Shown: in pieces, positions 27,116-36,968 of the stretch
Layout: the number at the start of each line of letters is the position of its first letter
Numbering within the stretch: the first letter of the stretch is position 1
Assembly: GCA_028228555.1 (NCBI GenBank)
Contig: JAOJBP010000010.1
Location: 1 to 51,682 of the forward strand
Length of the DNA: 51,682 nucleotides
Direction: 5' to 3'
From: Candidatus Thioglobus sp.
GTDB lineage: Bacteria; Pseudomonadota; Gammaproteobacteria; PS1; Pseudothioglobaceae
Notes under the pieces: generated by a model
What the model was told of the DNA's origin: nothing
Seen by the model: only the letters and a program-made list of their open reading frames with translations
Databases searched by the model: none
Translations under genes and position numbers: made by a program

Positions 27116-28129
27116 ATGTTGTTAAGTGAATTTGATTTTGACCTACCCAAGTCATTAATTGCGCAAAACCCGCCAGAAAATAGAACAGATTCTCGCCTTT
27201 TAGTGCCCCATGATTCGATTATAGATTCTCATTTTTATCAAATAGCTGACTTTATAAAGCCAGGTGATTTATTGGTGATGAACAACACACGCGTTATTCC
27301 TGCAAGATTATTTGGTTATAAGGCTTCGGGTGGAAAAGTTGAGATTATGATTGAGCGCTTACTAGACGAAAGCCATGTTTTAGCGATGATAAAAGCCTCT
27401 AGGGCGCCAAAAATTGATAGCTTTATTACTCTTGAAAATGGTGAAAAAGCTCAAATAATTAGCAAAGAACATGGTTTTTATACTTTAAATTTTGAAACTG
27501 ATTCGCTACTAGGCTTATTAGATGATGTGGGCCATATTCCTTTACCACCTTATATTGAGCGAAGTGATGATAAGGCAGATTTAGAGCGCTATCAGACAGT
27601 ATTTGCTAAGCAAGATGGTGCGGTTGCTGCGCCAACGGCTGGTCTTCATTTTGATGATGCCTTATTAAAAGACTTAAAAGATAGAGGTATTGATCATACT
27701 TTCGTAACCCTTCATGTCGGTGCAGGCACATTTCAACCGGTTAAGGCTGATAATATCATCGACCATAAGATGCATAGTGAGTATTTTGAAATTGATCAAA
27801 AAACTGTGGATAAGATTAATCAAGCTAAGACTAATGGTGGGCGAATTATTGCTGTAGGAACAACTGCGGTAAGATCTATGGAGTCTGCTGCTAAAAGTGG
27901 TGCGTTAGTTGCTACAAAAGAAGAGACGGATATTTTTATCTATCCAGGTTATAAGTTTAAAGTAGTTGACATGATGATTACAAATTTTCACTTGCCAAAG
28001 TCGTCCTTGTTGATGCTTGTTAGTGCTTTTATTGGGTGTGAAAAAATGATGGAAATTTACCAACATGCCATTCATGAAAAGTATAGATTTTTCTCCTATG
28101 GTGATGCGATGCTTCTGAGTAAAGCGTAA
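27116..28129 (+). CDS. queA: S-adenosylmethionine:tRNA ribosyltransferase-isomerase
   Basis: Queuosine-biosynthesis enzyme that transfers and isomerises the ribosyl group of S-adenosylmethionine onto preQ1 in tRNA. The 337 residues contain LIAQNPPENRTDSRLLV (residues 13-29), VMNNTRVIPARLFG, QDGAVAAPTAGLHFD and LHVGAGTFQPV, all strongly conserved, plus a closing YRFFSYGDAMLL. It begins four bases after rnfG and may be read from the Rnf transcript, although the function is unrelated. Confidence 0.97.
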   Translation: MLLSEFDFDLPKSLIAQNPPENRTDSRLLVPHDSIIDSHFYQIADFIKPGDLLVMNNTRVIPARLFGYKASGGKVEIMIERLLDESHVLAMIKASRAPKIDSFITLENGEKAQIISKEHGFYTLNFETDSLLGLLDDVGHIPLPPYIERSDDKADLERYQTVFAKQDGAVAAPTAGLHFDDALLKDLKDRGIDHTFVTLHVGAGTFQPVKADNIIDHKMHSEYFEIDQKTVDKINQAKTNGGRIIAVGTTAVRSMESAAKSGALVATKEETDIFIYPGYKFKVVDMMITNFHLPKSSLLMLVSAFIGCEKMMEIYQHAIHEKYRFFSYGDAMLLSKA

Positions 28130-28152
28130 TAATTTATCTTTAAGTGGACAAT

Positions 28153-28509
28153 ATGATTTATAAAAATGAGCTAGTGAGAGTCGAAATTGAACCCAGTGAA
28201 ATTCCCTGGATTAAGGTATTGACTCAAAGAGAGATTAAAGAATTTAGCGAATGCACAAATGATGAAAAGTTAGAAATTTTTAGAATTATTGATATTACTG
28301 AAAAAAGCATGCTAGAGTATTTCAAAGCAGACAAGATTAATATTGCGTCATTTGGCAACTTATTACCTCGCGTTCATTGGCATATTATGGCGCGTTTTAA
28401 AACTGATAGCTATTTTCCACAACCAATGTGGGGTGAAAAACAAAGGCAAGCGCAGCTAAATTTACCTAGTTTTAATGTGTTCTTTAAGCAATTAGGAGAG
28501 GATTTATGA
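28153..28509 (+). CDS. HIT-family nucleotide-binding protein
   Basis: Small histidine-triad protein of about 118 residues with the core LLPRVHWHIMARF near residue 80. The two histidines of VHWHIM correspond to the triad; the third position is not His, as in several bacterial HIT proteins. Such proteins hydrolyse dinucleoside polyphosphates or AMP conjugates; the substrate here is unknown. ATG 28153 is chosen because AAGTGGA lies about four bases upstream; an in-frame GTG at 28144 is the alternative. It overlaps the thioredoxin-like gene by four bases. Confidence 0.85.
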   Translation: MIYKNELVRVEIEPSEIPWIKVLTQREIKEFSECTNDEKLEIFRIIDITEKSMLEYFKADKINIASFGNLLPRVHWHIMARFKTDSYFPQPMWGEKQRQAQLNLPSFNVFFKQLGEDL

Positions 28510-28835
28510 ATCAGCTGGAAAGTCAAGCGCAGCTAGATACGCTCAAACGTGAAAACGAGGCGGTTTTAATTCTTTTTGGTGGAGCTCATTGCGGTGTTTG
28601 CCAAACTATTAAGCCACAAATTGATGAAAAATTTTGCCAAAAATTTCCAGATTTGGCAATGGTTTATATTGATTGCGAGCAACTGCAAGAAGTTTGTGCT
28701 CAGCATGGTGTATTTTCATTACCTGTGGTGCAAGTATTTTTTATGGGGCAAAAATTTATTGAAGAAGTTCGAGGTTTTTCGCTCTTAGCATTAGAGCAAG
28801 AGATTGACAAGGTCTATGCTAAGATGAATGCTTAA
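28506..28835 (+). CDS. Thioredoxin-like protein
   Basis: Cytoplasmic thioredoxin-fold protein of 109 residues. The redox motif CGVC lies in FGGAHCGVCQTIKPQI around residues 27-37, and the cis-proline region SLPVVQVFFMGQ is near residue 77. It differs from standard thioredoxin (WCGPC), so it is probably a specialised reductase of unknown target. It overlaps the HIT gene by four bases (ATGA) and converges on the next gene with a 17-base overlap of coding ends. Confidence 0.85.
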   Translation: MNQLESQAQLDTLKRENEAVLILFGGAHCGVCQTIKPQIDEKFCQKFPDLAMVYIDCEQLQEVCAQHGVFSLPVVQVFFMGQKFIEEVRGFSLLALEQEIDKVYAKMNA

Positions 28836-29586
28836 TTTTTTGCAATGCTGGTAAATCTAAGTCAAACTCCTTGGCTAGTTGCAAGGCTCTATTAAGTCTT
28901 GCAGGGGCAGATCTACCCATACAGCCATGGCCTAGATCGCCTTCAAAGGCTTTTATCATGCTTTTTTCTAACGCCATCTGATCAAATTTTTTGCCTGTAA
29001 GTGAGCCTTGTAATTTTATAATATCATTGGAAACTTCACGCATTAATGGTAGGTGATGAGTGCGCAATCTCTCAACATTAGCACCTGGTTCAATGGCTAT
29101 GCCAGCTATATTAGTGGTCAGAATATACAGATTTTTTAAGACTAATTCAAATAGTAGCTGGGTTTCATCATCAAGCACATGAGCAGGAATGTCAATCAGC
29201 GCTAGTGAGTCTACTAGTATTTGAGCTTTTCTTCCAAATACCGGTGAAGAGATTAGAACTTTAGAGTCCATGCCTTTCTTTTTCTCAAACCAAACTGAGA
29301 TAACTGTTGGATCCACAAATTGATAAGGTATCCAATCACGAGGCAAAAGCTCATTTTGCATCATGGCTACTCGATTTTTCCATGATTCTGGAATTTGCGC
29401 TAGTGCGGTTTGTAAGTCAGCTTCTCCAGTGCAGACCAAAATAAGTTCTGGATCAATACTACTAGCCAGTTTTGTAATATCAGTTTTTCTGGTAATTGGG
29501 TAGACGGGATAGTTATTCTTTAAGAAGGCGCGCGCAAAGACGCTCCCAAGTTCGCCAATTCCTAAAATTACAATGGGTTTTTTCAT
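28819..29586 (-). CDS. NAD(P)-dependent dehydrogenase resembling ketopantoate reductase
   Basis: Protein of 255 residues with an N-terminal Rossmann motif IVILGIGELGSVFARAF (residues 5-21) and an all-helical C-terminal half. The layout is that of the PanE/ApbA ketopantoate reductase superfamily, but it is shorter than PanE (about 300 residues) and lacks an obvious match to the usual catalytic region. I therefore do not assign panE. It ends tail-to-tail with the thioredoxin-like gene with no terminator between them, and lies 37 bases downstream of sucD. Confidence 0.6.
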   Translation of the reverse strand: MKKPIVILGIGELGSVFARAFLKNNYPVYPITRKTDITKLASSIDPELILVCTGEADLQTALAQIPESWKNRVAMMQNELLPRDWIPYQFVDPTVISVWFEKKKGMDSKVLISSPVFGRKAQILVDSLALIDIPAHVLDDETQLLFELVLKNLYILTTNIAGIAIEPGANVERLRTHHLPLMREVSNDIIKLQGSLTGKKFDQMALEKSMIKAFEGDLGHGCMGRSAPARLNRALQLAKEFDLDLPALQKIKHSS

Positions 29587-29623
29587 TTTTATTTGTAGAT
29601 AATATTGCTTTTTTCAATACTTA

Positions 29624-30493
29624 TTATTTTAATATCTCTAAAAGAGTTGAGCCCATCGTTGCTGGTGTAGGCGCTATGGCAACACCAACTGCTTCTAATG
29701 CTTTGATTTTATCTTCTGCTTTTCCAGTTCCACCACTAATGACAGCGCCAGCATGACCCATGCGCTTACCCTTAGGCGCACTTAAGCCAGCAATGTAAGA
29801 GACAACAGGTTTGGAAACGTGAGATTGGATAAATTCTGCCGCTTCCTCTTCAGCTGAGCCACCAATTTCACCCACCATAATAATCGATTTGGTTTGTTCA
29901 TCTTCTTCGAATAAGGCCAGACAATCAATGAAGTTCATGCCTTGAATTGGATCACCGCCAATGCCAATACAAGTGCTTTGGCCCAGTCCTACGATGGAAG
30001 TTTGATGAACCGCTTCATAAGTTAAAGTGCCAGATCTAGATACCACGCCAACGCTACCGGTCTGATGAATGTTGCCAGGCATAATACCTAATTTACATTC
30101 ATCAGGCGTGATTAAACCAGGGCAATTAGGCCCCACTAAAACAGAATTTGAATCTTTTAATATTGCTTTAATTTTAAGCATATCTTGAACGGGTATACCT
30201 TCAGTAATACAAGCAATAACCGGCATTTGCGCTTCAATTGCTTCAATAATAGAAGCATAAGCAAAACGTGGCGGCACATAAATCATGGTAGCTGTTGCAT
30301 TCGTTACTTCCATTGACTCCTTAACAGAGTTGAATACCGGTAAATCCAAATGTGTTTGCCCACCTTTTCCAGGTGTAACGCCACCAACAAACTGCGTTCC
30401 ATAGGCGATAGACTGTTTAGAGTGAAAAGTACCTTGTTTACCTGTAAAACCTTGAGTAATGACTCGAGTATCTTTGTTGATTAATACGCTCAT
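29624..30493 (-). CDS. sucD: Succinyl-CoA synthetase alpha subunit
   Basis: TCA-cycle enzyme subunit that carries the phosphohistidine and binds CoA, 289 residues. [19 protein letters not shown] (CoA site), [12 protein letters not shown] and the active-site His246 in [17 protein letters not shown] are all present. It shares one base with the end of sucC, so the pair is translationally coupled. Confidence 0.98.
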   Translation of the reverse strand: MSVLINKDTRVITQGFTGKQGTFHSKQSIAYGTQFVGGVTPGKGGQTHLDLPVFNSVKESMEVTNATATMIYVPPRFAYASIIEAIEAQMPVIACITEGIPVQDMLKIKAILKDSNSVLVGPNCPGLITPDECKLGIMPGNIHQTGSVGVVSRSGTLTYEAVHQTSIVGLGQSTCIGIGGDPIQGMNFIDCLALFEEDEQTKSIIMVGEIGGSAEEEAAEFIQSHVSKPVVSYIAGLSAPKGKRMGHAGAVISGGTGKAEDKIKALEAVGVAIAPTPATMGSTLLEILK

Positions 30494-31662
30494 TACGCAA
30501 CTCCTCTAGATAGCGACACAATTTTAATTGCCGCCTGAGTAAGGTCTGCTTCAGTATAAATATCCGCAGTTGACTCATCAAGTAGCTTTAAACCTTGCGC
30601 AGCATTGGTGCCTTCCAAACGAACAACAATTGGTAAATTAAGGCCAACTTTTTCAATCGCTTGTAAAATTCCTTCTGCGATTAAATCACATCGCACAATG
30701 CCACCAAATATATTAACCAGGACACCTTTAACATTTATCTCAGTTTGAATAAGCTCAAAAGCCTTAGCAACACGCTCAGCAGTCGTGCCACCACCAACAT
30801 CTAAAAAGTTAGCGGGCGATCCGCCATGATGTTCAATAAGATCCATCGTTGCCATTGCTAATCCGGCACCATTCACCATGCAGCCAATTGTGCCATTCAG
30901 TGAAATATAGTTAAGCTGATACTTGCTCGCCTCATTCTCTTTTTCATCTTCTTGTGTGATATCACGCATTTCGGCAATATCTTCATGTCGATATAGGGCG
31001 TTATCATCAAAGTCAATTTTTCCATCAAGTGCCAACAACTGATTATCTGAGGTTGTGATTAGTGGGTTTATTTCAATAAGGCTAACATCTTTTGTGACAA
31101 AAATTTCGTACAGCCCCATTAGAGTCGTGATAAATTGATCTGCTAAAGTATTTTCAAGACTCAACTGTGAGGCAATTAAAGCACAATCATTTGCGTTTAA
31201 AGCGCCCAATGGATCAACTCCAAACTTAATGATTTTTTCAGGGGTTTCGCTGGCTACTTTTTCAATATCCATGCCACCTTCAGTAGAGGCGAGGACAGTG
31301 ATTTTTTGAGTTTGTCGATCAACTAAAAGACCTAAGTATAGCTCGCGTTCAATACTTTGCCCGCCTTCAATGAGTAATTGATTAACAGGCAAACCTTTGG
31401 CATCTGTTTGTGGCGTCACTAATGTTGATCCAAGTAATTTTTCACAAGCATCTTCAGCATCTTTTATTGAACGACATAAAATGACGCCGCCGCCTTTACC
31501 ACGACCACCTGCATGAACTTGGGCTTTAACTACCCAAATCTTACCGCCTAATTCAGTACAAGCCTTGTTCACTTGCTCAACTGCGCTAATCAGAGTGGCC
31601 TTAGGGGTTCGAATGTTGAGTTGTCTAAATAAGCCTTTCGCTTGGTATTCGTGTATGTGCAT
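30493..31662 (-). CDS. sucC: Succinyl-CoA synthetase beta subunit
   Basis: Nucleotide-binding subunit with an ATP-grasp domain, 389 residues. It begins [12 protein letters not shown] and contains [53 protein letters not shown] and the closing [20 protein letters not shown]. It is divergent from efp, with only 52 bases between the starts, so the two promoters must overlap or lie close together. Confidence 0.98.
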   Translation of the reverse strand: MHIHEYQAKGLFRQLNIRTPKATLISAVEQVNKACTELGGKIWVVKAQVHAGGRGKGGGVILCRSIKDAEDACEKLLGSTLVTPQTDAKGLPVNQLLIEGGQSIERELYLGLLVDRQTQKITVLASTEGGMDIEKVASETPEKIIKFGVDPLGALNANDCALIASQLSLENTLADQFITTLMGLYEIFVTKDVSLIEINPLITTSDNQLLALDGKIDFDDNALYRHEDIAEMRDITQEDEKENEASKYQLNYISLNGTIGCMVNGAGLAMATMDLIEHHGGSPANFLDVGGGTTAERVAKAFELIQTEINVKGVLVNIFGGIVRCDLIAEGILQAIEKVGLNLPIVVRLEGTNAAQGLKLLDESTADIYTEADLTQAAIKIVSLSRGVA

Positions 31663-31714
31663 GAAAAAGTGCGTAAAATAAGATGCTTGAATTTTACACT
31701 TATTAGGTTAAAAA

Positions 31715-32278
31715 ATGGCAAATTACTCTACCAGTCAGTTTAAAAATGGCATGAAATTAATGCTTGATGGCAATCCTTGCTCTATTGTGAACAATGAAAT
31801 TGTAAAGCCAGGCAAAGGCCAAGCGTTTAATCGTGTTAAATTTAAAGATTTAATTACTGGAAAAAGCCTAATTAAAACGTTTAAATCCGGTGAATCATTA
31901 GAAAGTGCTGATGTAATGGAACTCGATATGCAGTATCTTTACAATGATGGTAGTACTTGGAACTTTATGGACACAGAGTCTTTCGAACAGCATGCCATTG
32001 ATGACAGCTCTATGGATGATGCACGAGGATATTTGGTTGAGCAGGACATGTGCACTGTAGTTCTTTGGAATAATAATCCAATTTCAGTTACGCCACCTAT
32101 TCATGTTATGTTGGAAGTTGTTGATACGGATCCTGGCCTTAAAGGAGACTCTGCTGGAACAGGTGGTAAACCGGCAACCATGAATACAGGTGTGGTCGTT
32201 CAAGTGCCTTTGTTTATTGGTATCGGTGAAGTTATAAAAGTTGATACACGCACTAATGAATACGCTGGGCGCTCATAA
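31715..32278 (+). CDS. efp: Translation elongation factor P
   Basis: Relieves ribosome stalling at polyproline stretches. 187 residues, with the modified residue Lys34 in [13 protein letters not shown] at the same number as in E. coli EF-P. The three beta-barrel domain pattern and the closing [11 protein letters not shown] are typical. The next gene is the EF-P lysyltransferase epmA, which would attach beta-lysine to Lys34. Confidence 0.98.
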   Translation: MANYSTSQFKNGMKLMLDGNPCSIVNNEIVKPGKGQAFNRVKFKDLITGKSLIKTFKSGESLESADVMELDMQYLYNDGSTWNFMDTESFEQHAIDDSSMDDARGYLVEQDMCTVVLWNNNPISVTPPIHVMLEVVDTDPGLKGDSAGTGGKPATMNTGVVVQVPLFIGIGEVIKVDTRTNEYAGRS

Positions 32279-32293
32279 CAATCATTTAAATTT

Positions 32294-32315
32294 GAAGTTT
32301 GAGTTATCAAACTTC
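32294..32315 (+). terminator. Hairpin between efp and epmA
   Basis: A 9-bp perfect stem (32294-32302 with 32307-32315) around a 4-nt loop is followed by TTTATTT. It is AT-rich, so probably a partial terminator or attenuator that gives abundant efp mRNA and less epmA. This role is inferred. Confidence 0.6.
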
Positions 32316-32335
32316 TTTATTTGCAATCTGGCAAC

Positions 32336-33214
32336 ATGACAGCATTACAAGAAAAAGCAACCCTGTTTAAAAAAATTCGAGAATTTTTTGACGCCCAAGG
32401 CTTGATTGAAGTTCAAACACCATCTTTATTAAACACACCAACAACTGACATTTATATTGATAGCATTGCTGTAGCAACCAATCAAGGAATCGGCCAAAAA
32501 ACACATAAGTATCTGCACACTTCTCCAGAGTTAGAAATGAAAAAACTACTCTCGAAGGGTAGTGGTGATATCTATCAAATCTGCCAGGTTTTTAGAGATA
32601 ATGAAATAGGCGAGCGCAATTTTAATGAATTTACTTTATTAGAATATTACCGCCTTGATTTTGATATTCACCAATTAATGGGCGATATATCAGCCCTACT
32701 TCGCCATTTAGGCATACATGATGAAGTGGTTAAGATGTCTTATGCTCAAGCATTTAATCAATTTGGAAAAATTGATATATTGAATACAGATTTTGAATCA
32801 TTAAAGTGTATCGCTTTAACACATAACCTCAATATTGATTTTGAATGGATTGAAGATCTACAAATGCTGTTATTCGTGCATCTAGTTGAGCCTTGTTTAA
32901 AAGATTTTCCAGTGTGCTTTATTTATGATTACCCTTCGGAGCAGTCTGCTTTGGCAAGAGTTGATGGCAAGATTGCCCATAGATTCGAGCTGTATTTATC
33001 AGGTGTTGAGGTGGGCAATGGTTATGATGAATTGCAAAGCGCTAAATCGTATCAGCAAGTATTTACGCGTGAGAATGCCAAACGCCAACAAATTAACAAA
33101 CCTTTTTTTGAGCTAGATTTAGAATTTTTAGCTAGTTTGGAAAAGCCTTTGCCAGCTTGTTCAGGCGTTGCTATCGGGATAGAGCGATTAGCTTCTCAAC
33201 TCTTTGCAACCTGA
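32336..33214 (+). CDS. epmA: EF-P beta-lysyltransferase (GenX/PoxA/YjeA)
   Basis: Class II lysyl-tRNA-synthetase paralogue of about 292 residues without an anticodon-binding domain; it attaches beta-lysine to EF-P. Motif 1 is FFDAQGLIEVQTPSLL. Motif 2 is IYQICQVFRDNEIGERNFNEFTLLEYYRLD. Motif 3 is SGVAIGIERLASQLF at the end. ATG 32336 is chosen over the in-frame TTG at 32321, since the five extra codons are not conserved in the family. The partner enzyme epmB is not in the window. Confidence 0.93.
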   Translation: MTALQEKATLFKKIREFFDAQGLIEVQTPSLLNTPTTDIYIDSIAVATNQGIGQKTHKYLHTSPELEMKKLLSKGSGDIYQICQVFRDNEIGERNFNEFTLLEYYRLDFDIHQLMGDISALLRHLGIHDEVVKMSYAQAFNQFGKIDILNTDFESLKCIALTHNLNIDFEWIEDLQMLLFVHLVEPCLKDFPVCFIYDYPSEQSALARVDGKIAHRFELYLSGVEVGNGYDELQSAKSYQQVFTRENAKRQQINKPFFELDLEFLASLEKPLPACSGVAIGIERLASQLFAT

Positions 33215-33229
33215 TTAAAATATAGAGCA

Positions 33230-34699
33230 ATGATTAAATTCTTCTACCTTATTATTTTTCTTTATGCACCAGCCCAGGCCTTGCAGATTTTGCAGCCTGA
33301 AAGTGGCAATGAGGTAGTGGTTCAGCAGTCTAAAGTGCTTGATGAGTCTAGCCAGTTATCAAATAATTTATTATTAACGAAGCTAGAAAAGTCCGCCAAA
33401 AGTGGTGATGTTAGGGCGCAATTTAGTCTAGCTAATGTTTATCACAATGGTATCGGAGTCAAGACTGATGAAAAACTTGCATTCTATTGGTATAAGCAAG
33501 TGGCAGAGCAAGGCTATGCAAGTGCGCAGTTTAATATTGCAAACGGCTATTATCACGGTATTGGCACTACCCAAGATTTAACAAAAGCCCAAATTTGGTA
33601 TGAGAAAGCCGCTGAACAAGATTTTGTTAATGCGCAATATAATTTAGCCGTTATGTATCGTCGTGGAGAAGGTACTGAAGTTGATAATGAACTTGCTTTT
33701 TATTGGTGTGAAAGAGCTGCACAGTTAGGCTATGGGGTTGCACAATTAACATTGGCCAAATTATATGAAGAAGGTGTGGGCACCGAACAAGATGACAGCT
33801 TAGCCCAAGTCTGGTATTTAAAAGCTGCCAACCAATATGACCCAGAAGCACAATTTCATTTGGCTGATTTTTATCATAAGCGTAGTCATTATGCGCAAGC
33901 GGTCTATTATTATCGTAAAGCATCAGACCAAGGCCATATTGGCGCTCAATATGCTCTAGCCAAGAGTTTAATATCAGGTACTGGTGTTATTAAGGATGAA
34001 ATCCAAGCGCAACAATTGTTATTAGAAGCTTCTCAAGCAGGACATGCCAAAGCTCAATTGCAACTTGGCCAATTATTTTTAGCGAATGATCAAATTATTA
34101 AAGCAAAAAAATGGCTAATTAAGGCTAGTGCTCAGCAAGAGAGTACGGCAACTATTTTGCTAGAAGACTTAGCAACTTTAGAACAGTCTAAGCGAGATAA
34201 TTTAGTGTTAGAAGAGCCAAACTCCGAAGTGCTAAGTGCTGAGAGTTCTCAAATAGACTCAGCGCCTATTCCTGTCGTTATTTCTGATAATGCATTAAGT
34301 GAGTTAGTCATTAATCCGGCTCCGAATTTGTCAATCATCATTCCCAATCAACAACAGATCTTAGATTCGTTAAATAGCAATGTAGATGCCATGAACAACG
34401 TGGAGAAGTTAGTTACTAGCGCACAACAGGGCAATCCGATTGCTCAGCATAACCTAAGCATACTTTATAGTATTGGTGAGCTGGTGGCTAAAGATGAGCG
34501 TAGGGCTTTTTTACTTATGCAGCAGTCTGCCAATCAAAATATTACCCGCTCTCAAAATTCTTTAGCAATGATGTATGTTAACGGTATCGGGGTTAATCCA
34601 GATTACCAGAAGGCTTATTATTGGGCCAGCGTATCAGCGCGCAAAGGCAATACTGAGGGTAAGAAAATTTTGACATATCTTGTTGGGGCGTCTTTATAA
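33230..34699 (+). CDS. Sel1-repeat (TPR-like) periplasmic protein
   Basis: Exported protein of 489 residues with a signal peptide (about residues 1-18, cleavage after AQA). About seven Sel1-like repeats run in tandem from residue 50 to 290, with motifs such as AQFSLANVYHNGIGV and AQYNLAVMYRRGEGT. A linker of about 90 residues follows, then two or more further repeats near the end. Such alpha-solenoids bind partner proteins; the partner here is unknown. The gene starts 15 bases after epmA, and its stop lies four bases before the next gene. Confidence 0.85.
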   Translation: MIKFFYLIIFLYAPAQALQILQPESGNEVVVQQSKVLDESSQLSNNLLLTKLEKSAKSGDVRAQFSLANVYHNGIGVKTDEKLAFYWYKQVAEQGYASAQFNIANGYYHGIGTTQDLTKAQIWYEKAAEQDFVNAQYNLAVMYRRGEGTEVDNELAFYWCERAAQLGYGVAQLTLAKLYEEGVGTEQDDSLAQVWYLKAANQYDPEAQFHLADFYHKRSHYAQAVYYYRKASDQGHIGAQYALAKSLISGTGVIKDEIQAQQLLLEASQAGHAKAQLQLGQLFLANDQIIKAKKWLIKASAQQESTATILLEDLATLEQSKRDNLVLEEPNSEVLSAESSQIDSAPIPVVISDNALSELVINPAPNLSIIIPNQQQILDSLNSNVDAMNNVEKLVTSAQQGNPIAQHNLSILYSIGELVAKDERRAFLLMQQSANQNITRSQNSLAMMYVNGIGVNPDYQKAYYWASVSARKGNTEGKKILTYLVGASL

Positions 34700-34703
34700 A
34701 GTT

Positions 34704-35153
34704 ATGCCAGATACAGAATTAAAATTTTGGGAAACTCACAGCTTAGATGAGATGAATCGAGCACAGTGGGAGTCTTTATGTGACAGCTGTGGACGCTGCT
34801 GTTTGCATAAACTTGAAGATGAGGAGTCAGGTGATATTTATTTCACGGATGTGGTTTGTCATTACATTGATGAAGAAACTTGCCAATGCCCGCATTATGA
34901 TGATCGACAAAAATTTGTACCCGATTGTTTAACCATTTACCCAGATTGGGGTGAAAAGTTTAACTGGTTACCTAATACTTGTGCTTACCGCTTATTACAT
35001 GAAGGAAAGCCTTTATTTGATTGGCACCCTCTGATCAGTAAAGATCCTGAGTCGGTTCATTTAGCAGGAATTTCAGTACGAGGTCGAACATTTTCAGATG
35101 ATAAAATCAATGAAGATGAAATTGAACTACATATAGTGGATTGGGTGAAATGA
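34704..35153 (+). CDS. YcgN-family (UPF0260) cysteine-cluster protein
   Basis: Small soluble protein of 149 residues matching the YcgN/UPF0260 family. The cysteine cluster CDSCGRCCLHKLED is near residues 29-42, with CHYIDEETCQCPHY further on and a closing part rich in acidic residues. Function is unknown; the cysteines suggest metal binding. The frame extends upstream to 34680 into the Sel1 gene, but ATG 34704 gives the family N-terminus (FWETHSLDEMNRAQWESLCD). The stop overlaps the next gene by four bases. Confidence 0.85.
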   Translation: MPDTELKFWETHSLDEMNRAQWESLCDSCGRCCLHKLEDEESGDIYFTDVVCHYIDEETCQCPHYDDRQKFVPDCLTIYPDWGEKFNWLPNTCAYRLLHEGKPLFDWHPLISKDPESVHLAGISVRGRTFSDDKINEDEIELHIVDWVK

Positions 35154-35572
35154 TAAAAAAATTAATGGTTTTGTTGATAGTAGTTTGGGCACAATCAGTG
35201 ATGGCTTTATGGCCGCATAAAAATATTTCCCAGGCTGTTTTTTCCACTTCTATCGTCGACAGACAGCCTGCTAAGATAATCACTGAAGCAGATGATTCTT
35301 TAGGTAAAATCTATTTCTTTACCAATATTCGACATCTAGCTGGCGACAAGATCACGCATCGTTGGATTTATAAGGGTAAAGTTAAGGCTGAAATTAGCTT
35401 TGATATTAAAGGCGATCGTTGGCGTGTTTGGTCAAGTAAAAATATTTGGCACACGTGGGTAGGTGAATGGCGTGTCGAAGTGGTTAATCAAAACCATGAA
35501 ATACTCCTGGTAAAAATAATTAATTTTGAAAAAAACATGGCTCAAGAGGGCGCAAGGAAGAACAATGAATAA
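35150..35572 (+). CDS. DUF2914-domain exported protein
   Basis: Secreted or periplasmic protein of 140 residues with a signal peptide (about residues 1-19, [19 protein letters not shown]). The body matches the DUF2914 pattern, [33 protein letters not shown] with WRVWSSKNI and a WRVEVV end. The role of the family is unknown. ATG 35150 (ATGA overlap with the YcgN-like gene) is preferred over the TTG at 35141. Its last 8 bases overlap the argG start. Confidence 0.8.
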   Translation: MIKKLMVLLIVVWAQSVMALWPHKNISQAVFSTSIVDRQPAKIITEADDSLGKIYFFTNIRHLAGDKITHRWIYKGKVKAEISFDIKGDRWRVWSSKNIWHTWVGEWRVEVVNQNHEILLVKIINFEKNMAQEGARKNNE

Positions 35573-36761
35573 AGTAGTACTAGCCTATTCAGGCGGATTA
35601 GATACAAGCATTATTGTTAAATGGTTACAAGACACTTACCAATGTGAAGTGGTGACTTTTACCGCTGATATTGGCCAGGGTGAAGAGGTAGAGCCAGCGC
35701 GTGCTAAAGCCAAAGCTTCAGGCGTTAAAGAAATCTATATTGAAGATTTACGCGAAGAATTTGCTCGTGATTTCGTCTTCCCTATGTTTAGAGCGAATGC
35801 TATTTATGAAGGTGAATATTTATTAGGCACTTCTATTGCTCGCCCTTTAATCTCGAAGCGCTTGGTTGAAATTGCCCGTGAAGTGGGTGCAGATGCTATT
35901 TCACATGGTGCGACTGGTAAGGGTAACGACCAAGTTCGTTTTGAGTTAAACGCTTACGCACTAGATGCAGATATTCAGGTAATCGCACCATGGCGTGAGT
36001 GGAATTTATCGTCACGCGAATCATTAATGAATTATGCTGAAAGCCATGGTATTAAAATCGATTATCAAAAGCAAGACAAAAAGTCTCCGTATTCAATGGA
36101 TGCAAACCTACTTCATATTTCTTATGAAGGCGATATTTTAGAGGACCCTTGGGCTGAGCCAGAAGAAGACATGTGGCGTTGGACAGTGTCCCCAGAAAAT
36201 GCACCAGATAAAGCAGAATATATTGAGCTCACTTATAAACGAGGCGATATTGTCGCCATTGATAACCAAGCCATGAGCCCAGCGACCGTGATGGAAGTTT
36301 TGAATGAGCGTGCCGGTGCACATGGCATTGGCCGTGATGATATTGTTGAAAATCGATTTGTTGGCATGAAATCACGTGGTTGTTATGAAACTCCTGCTGG
36401 TACGGTAATGCTTAAGGCTCATCGTGCTATGGAGAGTCTTACATTGGATCGCGCAGCAGCGCACCTTAAAGACGAGCTTATGCCAAAATACGCTGAGATG
36501 GTTTATAACGGCTTTTGGTTTGCACCTGAGCGTGAAATGCTACAAGCTGCGATTGATCAAACTCAAGAAAGTGTTAATGGTACAGTGCGCTTAAAACTTT
36601 ATAAAGGTGGTATTGCAGTCGTTGGACGTAAATCTGATGACTCTCTATTTAGCGAAAAAATTGCAACCTTTGAAGATGACGGTGGTGCCTACGATCAAAA
36701 AGATGCGGCAGGTTTTATTAAACTAAATGCACTTCGTTTACGTTTAAAGGCTTTAAAGTAA
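35565..36761 (+). CDS. argG: Argininosuccinate synthase
   Basis: Arginine-biosynthesis enzyme that condenses citrulline and aspartate using ATP. The 398 residues start [21 protein letters not shown] (P-loop SGGLDTS), with [28 protein letters not shown] and [16 protein letters not shown] further on. The frame is open to 35526, but ATG 35565 with AAGGAAG upstream gives the correct N-terminus. A G-U-containing hairpin 38 bases after the stop ends transcription. Confidence 0.98.
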   Translation: MNKVVLAYSGGLDTSIIVKWLQDTYQCEVVTFTADIGQGEEVEPARAKAKASGVKEIYIEDLREEFARDFVFPMFRANAIYEGEYLLGTSIARPLISKRLVEIAREVGADAISHGATGKGNDQVRFELNAYALDADIQVIAPWREWNLSSRESLMNYAESHGIKIDYQKQDKKSPYSMDANLLHISYEGDILEDPWAEPEEDMWRWTVSPENAPDKAEYIELTYKRGDIVAIDNQAMSPATVMEVLNERAGAHGIGRDDIVENRFVGMKSRGCYETPAGTVMLKAHRAMESLTLDRAAAHLKDELMPKYAEMVYNGFWFAPEREMLQAAIDQTQESVNGTVRLKLYKGGIAVVGRKSDDSLFSEKIATFEDDGGAYDQKDAAGFIKLNALRLRLKALK

Positions 36762-36798
36762 GAAATAATAGCCATTCTTAAAATTTCTTAAATTTTAC

Positions 36799-36835
36799 AA
36801 AATACCTGCTAAAAACACCATTTAGTGGGTATTTT
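36799..36835 (+). terminator. argG terminator
   Basis: A 15-bp stem (36799-36813 with 36821-36835) including two G-U pairs and a 7-nt loop, followed by T-rich sequence. It sits in the 207-base gap between argG and the FAH-family gene. The rest of that gap (to 36968) is AT-rich, with no further structure I can support. Confidence 0.8.
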
Positions 36836-36968
36836 TGTCTGTAAATTGCCACTTTTTGTCATAAATATGGGTTAAAAGTGGGTGATATTCATTATTTCCT
36901 AAATTTATAGTCAATTTATTTAGATAAATATAGGGTGTAAAATTATTATTAATGACAAAAAATAGCCA

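Noticed and set aside
28144-28152. GTG start of the HIT-family gene
   Set aside because: The ATG at 28153 has a better placed AAGTGGA and needs no extra residues; the GTG remains only an alternative.
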